6,026 nucleotides of DNA, from contig JAFGVR010000049.1 of NCBI GenBank assembly GCA_016937915.1, forward strand, positions 1 to 6,026. The letters run 5' to 3'. Positions within the stretch are counted from its first letter, which is position 1. Each line of letters starts with the position of its first letter. Origin of the DNA: Campylobacterales bacterium (GTDB lineage Bacteria; Campylobacterota; Campylobacteria; Campylobacterales; Sulfurimonadaceae). Shown one piece after another: positions 1 to 5,616 of the stretch. Made by a program: the position numbers and the translations under genes. The notes beneath the pieces were generated by a model. That model was not told where the DNA came from. It worked only from the letters and a program-made list of their open reading frames with translations, and made no database searches.

Positions 1-1030
1 AAACGAAGCTCCAGTTTTAATCGATAAATTTTTAGATCAAGCAATAGAGCTTGATGTAGATGCTATCTGTGATGGTGAGAATGTATATATTGGTTCAGTT
101 ATGCAACACATCGAGGAAGCTGGTATCCACTCAGGGGATAGTGCTTGTTCACTTCCACCTGTAAGCTTATCAGATGAGCTTATAGCTCAAGTTGAAGAAC
201 AAACAAAAACTATCGCACTTGGCCTTGGTGTTAGAGGTCTTATGAATGTTCAGTATGCAATATTTGCAAACGAGATCTACCTAATCGAGGTAAACCCTAG
301 AGCTAGTCGTACAGTTCCGTTTGTTTCAAAAGCTACTGGTATGCCTCTAGCAAAAGTTGCAACTCGTGTTATGATGGGTGAAACTTTAAGAGATGCACTT
401 GCATATTATGACAAATACAAAATAGTAAAAGAGCAAAACGGTGTTTTAAAACCTGAACTAAAAGGGCATGTATCTGTTAAAGAGGCAGTTTTCCCATTCC
501 ATAAACTAATCGGTGCAGATTTAACTCTAAGCCCTGAGATGAAATCAACTGGTGAAGTTATGGGGATTAGTTCAAACTTTGGGGTATCTTTTGCTAAAGC
601 TCAACTATCAGCTGGAAACAAAATCCCAACAGGTGGAACTTGTTTCTTATCTTTTATAGATAGAGATAAAAACTCAGCTCTAGATATAGCTAAAGGTCTT
701 GTTAGACATGGATTTAAGCTAGTAGCTACAGGTGGTACTCAAAAAGCTCTTGAAGATGCAGGGATAGAGTGTGAGAGAATCATGAAGATCTCTGAGGGTC
801 GCCCTAATATAGAAGATAGTATGAAAAATAATGAAATAGCAATGGCTATAAATACATCTGATAACAACACATCAAAAAAAGATGCAGTGGTTATCCGTCA
901 AGAGGTTTTAAGAAGAAACATCCCATACTTCACAACCTTAAGTGCAGCTAGAGCACTTATCCAAGCACTTGATGAGATGAAAGATGACTCATGGTCAAAT
1001 GCGAAAGCTTTACAAGATTTTCTAGCTTAG
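1..1030 (+). CDS. carB: Carbamoyl-phosphate synthase large subunit, C-terminal part (5' end outside window)
   Basis: This is the last 342 residues of CarB, which makes carbamoyl phosphate from bicarbonate, ATP and ammonia delivered by the CarA glutaminase, for pyrimidine and arginine synthesis in the cytosol. The frame is open from base 2, with no start in the window. It begins inside the second (carbamoyl-phosphate) ATP-grasp domain: DVDAICDGE, HSGDSACSLPP and the metal-binding IEVNPRASRTVPFVSKATG follow in the usual order. The C-terminal third is the MGS-like allosteric domain (GFKLVATGGT, then EGRPNIEDSMKN, then INT), which in E. coli binds UMP, IMP and ornithine. Compared from memory with the E. 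coli protein of about 1,073 residues, roughly the first two thirds are missing because of the window edge, not truncation. The ATG at 101 is internal. The last 40 bases are shared with the next reading frame. Identification is secure. Confidence 0.97.
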   Translation, partial: NEAPVLIDKFLDQAIELDVDAICDGENVYIGSVMQHIEEAGIHSGDSACSLPPVSLSDELIAQVEEQTKTIALGLGVRGLMNVQYAIFANEIYLIEVNPRASRTVPFVSKATGMPLAKVATRVMMGETLRDALAYYDKYKIVKEQNGVLKPELKGHVSVKEAVFPFHKLIGADLTLSPEMKSTGEVMGISSNFGVSFAKAQLSAGNKIPTGGTCFLSFIDRDKNSALDIAKGLVRHGFKLVATGGTQKALEDAGIECERIMKISEGRPNIEDSMKNNEIAMAINTSDNNTSKKDAVVIRQEVLRRNIPYFTTLSAARALIQALDEMKDDSWSNAKALQDFLA

Positions 1031-1464
1031 AAAATCTTGTAATACTCACTCAAACCGACACCACTGTCGGTTTTTTATCTAAAGATGATGAAAAACTCTA
1101 CAATGCAAAAAAGCGACAACAATCTAAACAATTTTTAAAAGTATATAAAGATTTTAAATCATTTACACTTTTAGCCAATCGTGTCCCTCAAACCCAAAAA
1201 AATCTCATAAGACGCTCAAAAAAAACTACTTTTATAGTTAAGAACAAAGCTTTTAGAGTTGCAAAAACAACTTTAAATTCTAAGATTTTAGATAACCTTG
1301 ATTGGACATACTCAACCTCTGCAAATGAGAGTTCAAAAAGCTTTGATAGAGATTTTTGTGAAGAGAGGGCTGATATCGTCATAGAAGATGCAACAAGACT
1401 TAGAGAACTACAATCATCCAAACTTATAAAACTAAACCATAAAAAGATAAAGAGGCTTAGATGA
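991..1464 (+). CDS. Divergent short Sua5/YciO/YrdC (TsaC-like) domain protein
   Basis: Sua5/YrdC proteins make threonylcarbamoyl-AMP from threonine, bicarbonate and ATP, for the t6A modification of ANN-decoding tRNAs. The family signature is visible but reduced: QTDTTVGF (residues 21-28) stands where PTDTVYGL normally lies, KKR (40-42) matches the KxR motif, and YSTSAN (107-112) matches the TSANxSG motif. At 157 residues or fewer it is shorter than typical TsaC (about 190), and the usual KxRP proline is absent. Short versions like this are, as I recall, common in Campylobacterota. The start is uncertain: 991 is the only in-frame ATG, lies 40 bases inside carB, has no good ribosome binding site, and adds about 15 residues before the domain. 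ATA at 1042 is the only near-start codon at the expected place. The stop overlaps the next gene by ATGA. It is either the cell's TsaC or a paralogue without that activity. Confidence 0.8.
   Translation: MVKCESFTRFSSLENLVILTQTDTTVGFLSKDDEKLYNAKKRQQSKQFLKVYKDFKSFTLLANRVPQTQKNLIRRSKKTTFIVKNKAFRVAKTTLNSKILDNLDWTYSTSANESSKSFDRDFCEERADIVIEDATRLRELQSSKLIKLNHKKIKRLR
1052..1076 (+). terminator. Terminator-like hairpin just after carB, inside the next reading frame
   Basis: AAACCGACA (1052-1060) pairs perfectly with TGTCGGTTT (1065-1073) around a CCAC loop. The T run covers 1071-1076, so three T's continue beyond the stem. This is the shape of a weak to moderate intrinsic terminator 22 bases after the carB stop. 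The same bases encode QTDTTVGF, the conserved motif of the Sua5-like protein. It could be an attenuator, a true carB terminator with readthrough, or a coincidence of codon choice. Confidence 0.5.
1449..1455 (+). promoter_or_regulatory. Ribosome binding site for the membrane protein gene
   Basis: AAAGAGG ends five bases before the ATG at 1461 and lies within the end of the preceding gene. Together with the ATGA stop/start overlap it fixes the start of the membrane protein. Confidence 0.6.
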
Positions 1465-1904
1465 GTAAACTGTTTCAAGCTATTTTAACTGGGGTATTTT
1501 TTGCTTTCATTTTAGATTTCACACTATTTTTAGGGATATTTCTAAACTATATAAAAGCTTTAAACATAGAGTTATTTTATAATATTTTATTTGCGGACAA
1601 TCAAAACATATATATCTTTTTAGCTTTTAGTGGATTGATTGGCTATCTCATAATCTATGTAAAAAATATAAAAATTGTTTTAACATCTATGGGTGTATTG
1701 TTTAGTTTTGCACTTTTTTCTTTGATACCAACCATTGGATATAATATCGGTGAACTTTTCTTTATGAAAAAAAATGTAACTTTTAAAGATAAAAAATATA
1801 GATTCATAGGGGATATTTACTATGATGGAAGAGCTAAAATCACATTTTATGATTATGAGCTTAAAAAAACCATACTATTAGATAAAAAGGATTTGATTAG
1901 ATGA
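1461..1904 (+). CDS. Small membrane protein of unknown function, three predicted helices
   Basis: I do not recognise a family. The 147-residue protein has three hydrophobic stretches, about residues 6-31, 49-67 and 71-97, separated by a short loop (32-48) and a basic turn (KNIK, 68-71). A charged, Lys/Tyr-rich tail of about 45 residues (103-147) follows, probably a small beta-rich domain. With this pattern it should be an inner-membrane protein, though orientation cannot be settled by eye. The start at 1461 is supported by a good ribosome binding site and an ATGA overlap with the upstream gene; the stop overlaps the lipoprotein start in the same way. Its place directly before a lipoprotein gene suggests a role at the cell envelope, possibly with the lipoprotein and ligase downstream. 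That link is inference from gene order only. Confidence 0.82.
   Translation: MSKLFQAILTGVFFAFILDFTLFLGIFLNYIKALNIELFYNILFADNQNIYIFLAFSGLIGYLIIYVKNIKIVLTSMGVLFSFALFSLIPTIGYNIGELFFMKKNVTFKDKKYRFIGDIYYDGRAKITFYDYELKKTILLDKKDLIR
1886..1891 (+). promoter_or_regulatory. Ribosome binding site for the lipoprotein gene
   Basis: AAAGGA lies nine bases before the ATG at 1901, inside the last codons of the membrane protein gene. It supports the start that also creates the ATGA overlap. Confidence 0.55.
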
Positions 1905-2491
1905 GACTAACTTCTATAAAAAGCGGTATAGCCTTAGGTGGAGCTGGAATAGCTATGATGAGTATTTTAAGTGGATGTTCTGCTGAACAGCAAGAGCAGC
2001 AACAACAAAATAAATTTTTAGTTATAGAGCAACAAGATAATGGTAAATATACAGTAGTAGAGGAGATGCCAACAGATGGTCCATCTCGTGCTATTATCCG
2101 TGAAAAAGATGAAAACGGTAATGTTACTGAGAGGTTTATGAACGAAGCTGAGATGAAAGCTTTGGCTGAACAAGAGTACCAAAAAGTTCAAGATGGAACA
2201 AGTGAGACTGTACAAAGCGGTGGTGGAGATGGTGGGATGGGTCTTGCTGGAACCATCCTTGCAGTTGCGGCTGGAAGTCTGCTTGGAAATATGATAGGAA
2301 ACGCTTTGATGAATAATAAAAACTTTGCCCAAAACGCAGCTACTACCAACAGAAGTGCATATAGTAGAACAACTTCAGGTACATCTTCAACTTCATCAAA
2401 TAAAAAAAGTTTCTTTGGTGGTTCATCAACTCCAACAAAAACAACAACATCCACTACTACATCTTCAACTTCAGGGAGCTATGGGGGATGA
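1901..2491 (+). CDS. UPF0323-family lipoprotein with Ser/Thr-rich tail ending in Gly-Gly
   Basis: The 196-residue protein has a lipoprotein signal peptide: MRLTSIK, a hydrophobic stretch, and the lipobox LSGC with the lipidated cysteine at position 26. There is no Asp at +2, so outer-membrane sorting is possible. A Gln-rich spacer (30-36) and a conserved-looking domain (FLVIEQQDNGKYTVVEE, then RAIIREKDENGN, 39-74) follow. Next are a glycine-rich hydrophobic segment of glycine-zipper type (107-136, including AGSLLGNMIGNAL) and a Ser/Thr tail (148-196) ending SGSYGG. The order and motifs match the UPF0323 lipoproteins of Campylobacter and Helicobacter, whose function is unknown. The gene overlaps both neighbours by ATGA, and the next gene is a glutathionylspermidine-synthase-like ligase, as I recall for Campylobacter jejuni. 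The family assignment is from memory of motifs and gene order, and is fairly secure. Confidence 0.9.
   Translation: MRLTSIKSGIALGGAGIAMMSILSGCSAEQQEQQQQNKFLVIEQQDNGKYTVVEEMPTDGPSRAIIREKDENGNVTERFMNEAEMKALAEQEYQKVQDGTSETVQSGGGDGGMGLAGTILAVAAGSLLGNMIGNALMNNKNFAQNAATTNRSAYSRTTSGTSSTSSNKKSFFGGSSTPTKTTTSTTTSSTSGSYGG
2430..2476 (+). repeat. Low-complexity Thr/Ser codon run
   Basis: The stretch is an irregular run of ACA, ACT, TCA and TCT codons encoding almost only Thr and Ser near the end of the lipoprotein. Repetition is in triplets, so slippage would mostly change tail length without breaking the frame. A shorter CAA/CAG run at about 1987-2008 encodes the Gln-rich spacer of the same protein. 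Confidence 0.55.
2473..2478 (+). promoter_or_regulatory. Ribosome binding site for the ATP-grasp ligase gene
   Basis: AGGGAG lies nine bases before the ATG at 2488, within the last codons of the lipoprotein gene. A second purine run, GGGGG (2483-2487), touches the ATG. Both encode part of the terminal SGSYGG. Confidence 0.55.
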
Positions 2492-3666
2492 TAAATTTAA
2501 AAAAAGTACAACCTCTAGATGATGCAACTCTAGAGGAGATAGGTTTTTCATGGCATACAGATGCAGATGATACAAAATATGTTAGTGATGAGATAGTATC
2601 TGTAACTGAAACTGAGGTAGAAGCTTACTACGAAGCTGTAAATGAGATATACGATATGTATGTAGAAGCTGCTGAGTATGTTATAGAAAATGAGCTTTTC
2701 TTTGAGCTTGGCATCCCATTTAATCTAATTGAGATGATAAAAAAATCGTGGGAAAATGATGTTCACTGGCACATATATGGCCGTTTTGATCTAGCTGGTG
2801 GAGTTGATGGAAAACCTATAAAACTAATAGAGTTTAATGCTGATACCCCAACATCACTTTTTGAAACTGCCCTACTTCAATGGGCTATCTTAAAACATAA
2901 TGGTATGGATGAGGAAAAGCAGTTTAACACTGTTTATGATTCCATCAGAAAAAACTTCAAAAGACTTATAACTCTTTTTGATGATACTGATGGTTTTGAT
3001 GAGATTTATGATGGTTGGAAGATTTTATTTTCTAGTGTAGAGGGGAATAACGAAGAGGAAGCTACAGTTAGACTTCTTCAACAAATTGCTACAGATGCTG
3101 GATTTAACACAAGTTTTGAATACCTACAAAATGTAAGATTTGACGATGATGGCATCTATGACTCAAACGACATAGAGTATGAATACTGGTTTAAACTATA
3201 CCCTTTTGAAGATATAGCCCACGATGAGCCTGAACTAGCGACTACTCTAACAAACATCATGCAAAATCAAAAAGCGATAATTTTAAACCCTGCATATACT
3301 TTGTTATTTCAATCAAAAGGGATGCTAAAGATTTTAAATGACCTTTTTCCAGATTCACCATACCTTTTAAAAGCATCTTTTGAACCTCTAAATGGTGTAA
3401 AACAGGTTGAAAAAACTATGTTTGGTCGTGAGGGTGCAAATACAAAAATCATAGATGCAAATGGCTCTATAATAGAACAAACTGATGGACCTTATGATAA
3501 CTATAAAAAAGTTTATCAAGAGTATATAGAGTTTGCCAAAGATGGTAACGGTGCTAAATACCAAGCTGGAGTATTTTTCGCTTATGAAGCTTGTGGACTT
3601 AGTTTTAGAAAAGGGGAAGAAATCCTTAACAATATGAGTAAATTTGTGGGGCATTTTATTCAATAA
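2488..3666 (+). CDS. Glutathionylspermidine-synthase-like ATP-grasp ligase (YgiC/YjfC type)
   Basis: The 392-residue protein matches the synthetase half of glutathionylspermidine synthase, an ATP-grasp enzyme that in E. coli Gsp joins the glycine carboxylate of glutathione to spermidine. Visible motifs are HWHIYGRFD (93-101, with the Arg/Asp pair), KLIEFNADTPTS (112-123, with the Glu and Asn expected to hold Mg-ATP) and FGREGAN (312-318). Its length fits stand-alone YgiC/YjfC proteins (about 386), and it lacks the N-terminal amidase of bifunctional Gsp. Key catalytic positions seem intact, so it is probably an active ligase. Its substrate is unknown, and glutathionylspermidine itself is not implied. 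It is cytosolic, with no signal peptide. The start overlaps the lipoprotein stop (ATGA), so synthesis is probably coupled. Pairing of such ligases with a lipoprotein is also seen in E. coli (YgiB-YgiC). The family is secure; the reaction is not known. Confidence 0.92.
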   Translation: MINLKKVQPLDDATLEEIGFSWHTDADDTKYVSDEIVSVTETEVEAYYEAVNEIYDMYVEAAEYVIENELFFELGIPFNLIEMIKKSWENDVHWHIYGRFDLAGGVDGKPIKLIEFNADTPTSLFETALLQWAILKHNGMDEEKQFNTVYDSIRKNFKRLITLFDDTDGFDEIYDGWKILFSSVEGNNEEEATVRLLQQIATDAGFNTSFEYLQNVRFDDDGIYDSNDIEYEYWFKLYPFEDIAHDEPELATTLTNIMQNQKAIILNPAYTLLFQSKGMLKILNDLFPDSPYLLKASFEPLNGVKQVEKTMFGREGANTKIIDANGSIIEQTDGPYDNYKKVYQEYIEFAKDGNGAKYQAGVFFAYEACGLSFRKGEEILNNMSKFVGHFIQ

Positions 3667-3675
3667 ACTTAAAAA

Positions 3676-3685
3676 TAGGAGAGAT
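3676..3685 (+). promoter_or_regulatory. Strong ribosome binding site for the zinc-ribbon gene
   Basis: TAGGAGAGAT ends two bases before the ATG at 3688, giving a near-ideal Shine-Dalgarno match that decides this start over the out-of-frame ATG at 3684. The same ten bases, with the same spacing, precede yebC on the other strand (5607-5616). Confidence 0.75.
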
Positions 3686-3687
3686 GT

Positions 3688-4284
3688 ATGCAAATAGAAA
3701 TAGATAACATATCTTTTGATATTCAACAAATACCAAGAAAATGTCCAATATGTCACTATGAATCTGAACCAATCTATAAGTCTGGAACTATTATCAATTA
3801 TCATAAAATAGATATAGCATTTCACTGTACAAACTGTCACCATATGTTTATAGGAAAGTATAAAAAACTTCAAACTAACAAATATACATTAGTTGATACT
3901 TGGCCAAAAACACTAAGGAATATAAATTTTGAGATAAAAGATATTAGCCCTAACTTTGTAAAGTTATATGAAGAATCAATCTGTGCATATGATAGTGAGC
4001 TTATACAATTAGCTGGTATTGGTCTTAAAAAATCACTTGAAATTTTATTAAAAGATTTTTTATTACATTTAAATCAAAACGATGCAGATGTTATCAATAA
4101 ATACACTCTAGAAGAATCTATGGAAAATTTCAACAAAAAAATAAATGTAATAGAAATTTCAAATATAAACGACTGTATGAAAAAAAGTGAGTGCTATAAC
4201 ACTAAATTTGAACAAAGTGACATTGTAAGAATAAAAGCACTTATAAATACTATATCTAATGCGATAAGAAGTCAAATTTTATAA
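3688..4284 (+). CDS. Zinc-ribbon protein with a DUF4145-like domain
   Basis: The 198-residue protein begins with a zinc ribbon: CPIC (19-22) and CTNC (47-50), with extra His residues nearby (HYES, HCTNCHH). A WP motif (about 72-73) follows, then a helical region with the DUF4145 pattern: an SPNFVKLYEES stretch and AGIGLKKSLEILLKDFL at about 110-126. The end (EQSDIVRIKALINTI) also fits, but the GN..H-type motif I expect shortly before it is not evident; KKSECYN stands there. DUF4145 proteins are poorly understood and often found near restriction or defence genes, but nothing of that kind is visible here. Two sampled 60-base stretches have about 27-28% G+C, against 40% in one stretch of carB, which could reflect a later insertion. 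It is 21 bases behind the ligase gene with its own strong ribosome binding site. The domain call rests on motif memory and is moderate. Confidence 0.75.
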   Translation: MQIEIDNISFDIQQIPRKCPICHYESEPIYKSGTIINYHKIDIAFHCTNCHHMFIGKYKKLQTNKYTLVDTWPKTLRNINFEIKDISPNFVKLYEESICAYDSELIQLAGIGLKKSLEILLKDFLLHLNQNDADVINKYTLEESMENFNKKINVIEISNINDCMKKSECYNTKFEQSDIVRIKALINTISNAIRSQIL

Positions 4285-4310
4285 CCGATATGATAAAACA
4301 TATCGGTTAT
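4281..4310. terminator. Shared hairpin between convergent operons, containing both stop codons
   Basis: Bases 4281-4292 pair perfectly with 4299-4310 (12 bp, core ACCGATATG/CATATCGGT) around the loop ATAAAA. The TAA of the zinc-ribbon gene (4282-4284) lies in one arm and the TAA of the YigZ-family gene (minus strand, 4309-4307) in the other. The sequence after the stem is only AT-rich, not a clean T run, in either direction. Because it sits exactly between convergent genes it probably works as a two-way terminator or 3'-end stabiliser. Confidence 0.7.
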
Positions 4311-4894
4311 TTAATATTTATAAAATCGATATTGGTTATCTCTAATAATTTAGAAAATAATTCATCTAAATTTTTTTTTGTACCTTTGATTTTATATAAA
4401 ACTTTATCCTCAAAAACTTTATCAATTATATCTATACTAGATTCTCCACACTGATATTCTACTTTTCCAATATCTGAATAATTAAAATAGGTATTTTTAC
4501 TTATTTCATCTTTATATTCAAATAAAATTGCTTCATTTAAAACTAAATTTGCAGCATCACTATAAGCCCTGACAAGTCCACCAGTTCCAAGTTTCGTTCC
4601 ACCAAAATATCTAACTGTTATAACTGCACTATTTATAATATCTGCACCTTGAAGAACCATAAGAGTTGGTTTTCCTGATGTTCCTTTTGGTTCACCATCA
4701 TCACTTGAGTGTTCAACTATTTGATTGTATTGATTGAGGTATCTGTAAGCTACTACAAAATGTCTAGCTTTTGGGTGTTCATTTTTTAGTTTCTCAAGCG
4801 TAACATCATACTCACTATATGGTATGAGATACGCTATAAATTTTGATTGTTTAACCTCTAGGGTTTGAGTAGTTGTCTCTTTTACAAATCTCAT
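4307..4894 (-). CDS. yigZ: YigZ/IMPACT-family protein (UPF0029)
   Basis: The 195-residue protein has the complete IMPACT/UPF0029 signature: KSKFIA-like QSKFIA (16-21), KARHFVVAY (42-50), SDDGEPKGTSGKP (64-76) and VRYFGGTKLGTGGLVRAY (94-111). The remaining part (about 125-195) corresponds to the small ferredoxin-like C-terminal domain (DUF1949). Its length is close to E. coli YigZ (about 205). The eukaryotic relative IMPACT binds Gcn1 and dampens Gcn2 signalling; the bacterial role is unresolved, with proposals around translation or nucleic-acid binding. It is cytosolic. The ATG overlaps the stop of yebC by one base (TAATG), and I see no ribosome binding site in front of it, so it probably depends on ribosomes finishing yebC. 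It ends inside the hairpin shared with the convergent gene. Family assignment is secure. Confidence 0.93.
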   Translation of the reverse strand: MRFVKETTTQTLEVKQSKFIAYLIPYSEYDVTLEKLKNEHPKARHFVVAYRYLNQYNQIVEHSSDDGEPKGTSGKPTLMVLQGADIINSAVITVRYFGGTKLGTGGLVRAYSDAANLVLNEAILFEYKDEISKNTYFNYSDIGKVEYQCGESSIDIIDKVFEDKVLYKIKGTKKNLDELFSKLLEITNIDFINIK

Positions 4895-5604
4895 TATGCT
4901 AAGTTTGTAAATACCTTTTGTATATCCTCATCATCCTCAAGTCTTTGAAGTATCTTATCAATATCTTCTTGTTGAGCCTCTGTTATAGATACAGGTGAGT
5001 TTGAGATTCTCTCTAAAGTAGCTTTTTTTATCTCTATCCCCATCTCCTCTAAGGCAGCATTTAAAGTACCAAAACTTGTAAAATCAGCAGTAACCAAAGC
5101 TACTCCATCTTCTGCTTCTATCTCTTCTAAACCAGCATCTATAAGTTCTAATTCTAACTCTTCAATATCGATACCATCTTTTAGATCAAACTCAAAAATA
5201 GCTTTTCTATCAAACATAAACTCTAATGAACCATTTGTTAAAAGTTCACCATTTGTTTTATTCATGATGCTCTTAACATTTGCAACAGTTCTTGTATTAT
5301 TATCAGTAGCACATTCTATAAAAAGTAACACACCATGAGGAGCTTTAGCTTCAAAAGTCACTTCAGCCATATCTGCAAGATTTTTCTCAGTAGCTCTTTT
5401 GATTGCAGCTTCTATATTGTCTTTTGGCATATTTTCAGCTTTTGCATTAAGTATAGCTGTACGAAGTTTAGGGTTTAGATCTGGATCACCTCCACCCTCT
5501 TTTGCTGCCATTGTGATTATTTTTCCAAGTTTTGGAAACAATTTTGACATCGCTCCCCATCTTTTTAACTTTGATGCTTTTCTATATTCAAACGCTCTAC
5601 CCAT
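4894..5604 (-). CDS. yebC: YebC/TACO1-family protein (probable transcriptional or translational regulator)
   Basis: The 236-residue protein is a full-length YebC/PmpR/TACO1 member (E. coli YebC is about 246). It has MGRAFEYRK at the start in place of MAGHSKW, then [26 protein letters not shown] (19-44), [26 protein letters not shown] (46-71) and TDNNTRT (100-106). Two further alpha/beta domains make up the rest. Members were long annotated as DNA-binding regulators (PmpR in Pseudomonas); TACO1 activates mitochondrial translation, and more recent work ties some bacterial YebC proteins to relief of ribosome stalling at proline-rich stretches. Which role applies here cannot be read from sequence. 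The start is fixed by a strong TAGGAGAGAT ribosome binding site overlapping the stop of the upstream gene nine bases away. The downstream YigZ-family gene is coupled through TAATG, making a small translation-flavoured operon. Confidence 0.95.
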   Translation of the reverse strand: MGRAFEYRKASKLKRWGAMSKLFPKLGKIITMAAKEGGGDPDLNPKLRTAILNAKAENMPKDNIEAAIKRATEKNLADMAEVTFEAKAPHGVLLFIECATDNNTRTVANVKSIMNKTNGELLTNGSLEFMFDRKAIFEFDLKDGIDIEELELELIDAGLEEIEAEDGVALVTADFTSFGTLNAALEEMGIEIKKATLERISNSPVSITEAQQEDIDKILQRLEDDEDIQKVFTNLA

Positions 5605-5606
5605 CT

Positions 5607-5616
5607 ATCTCTCCTA
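5607..5616 (-). promoter_or_regulatory. Strong ribosome binding site for yebC
   Basis: On the minus strand TAGGAGAGAT ends two bases before the yebC ATG (5604-5602). Its first three bases are the TAG stop of the 115-residue upstream gene, so termination and initiation signals are fused. Confidence 0.75.

Noticed and set aside
101..103. ATG at 101 as a start for carB
   Set aside because: The upstream codons from base 2 continue the CarB sequence (NEAPVLIDKFLDQAIELDVD), so this Met is internal and the gene is cut by the window edge.
1188..1478. Open frame of 96 codons on the minus strand opposite the Sua5-like gene
   Set aside because: It is antisense to a frame with recognisable TsaC motifs, and its hydrophobic Leu/Ser/Phe composition is what antisense of Lys/Glu-rich coding gives.
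2430..2476. Phase-variable simple sequence repeat
   Set aside because: The repeat is irregular and in triplets, so slippage would change tail length and not switch the gene off; there is no long homopolymer tract.
2018..2522. Several open frames in other phases over the lipoprotein gene
   Set aside because: The repetitive Ser/Thr/Gln codons lack stops in other frames. Only the 1901 frame has a lipobox, operon overlaps and family motifs.
3388..3873. Open frame of 161 codons on the minus strand across the ligase end and the zinc-ribbon gene start
   Set aside because: It runs opposite to two well-supported genes, has low-complexity Phe/Ile/Tyr-rich composition typical of antisense to AT-rich coding DNA, and shows no motif.
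3688..4284. A defence island suggested by the DUF4145-like protein
   Set aside because: No nuclease, methylase, toxin or other defence gene is visible; the neighbours are housekeeping genes.
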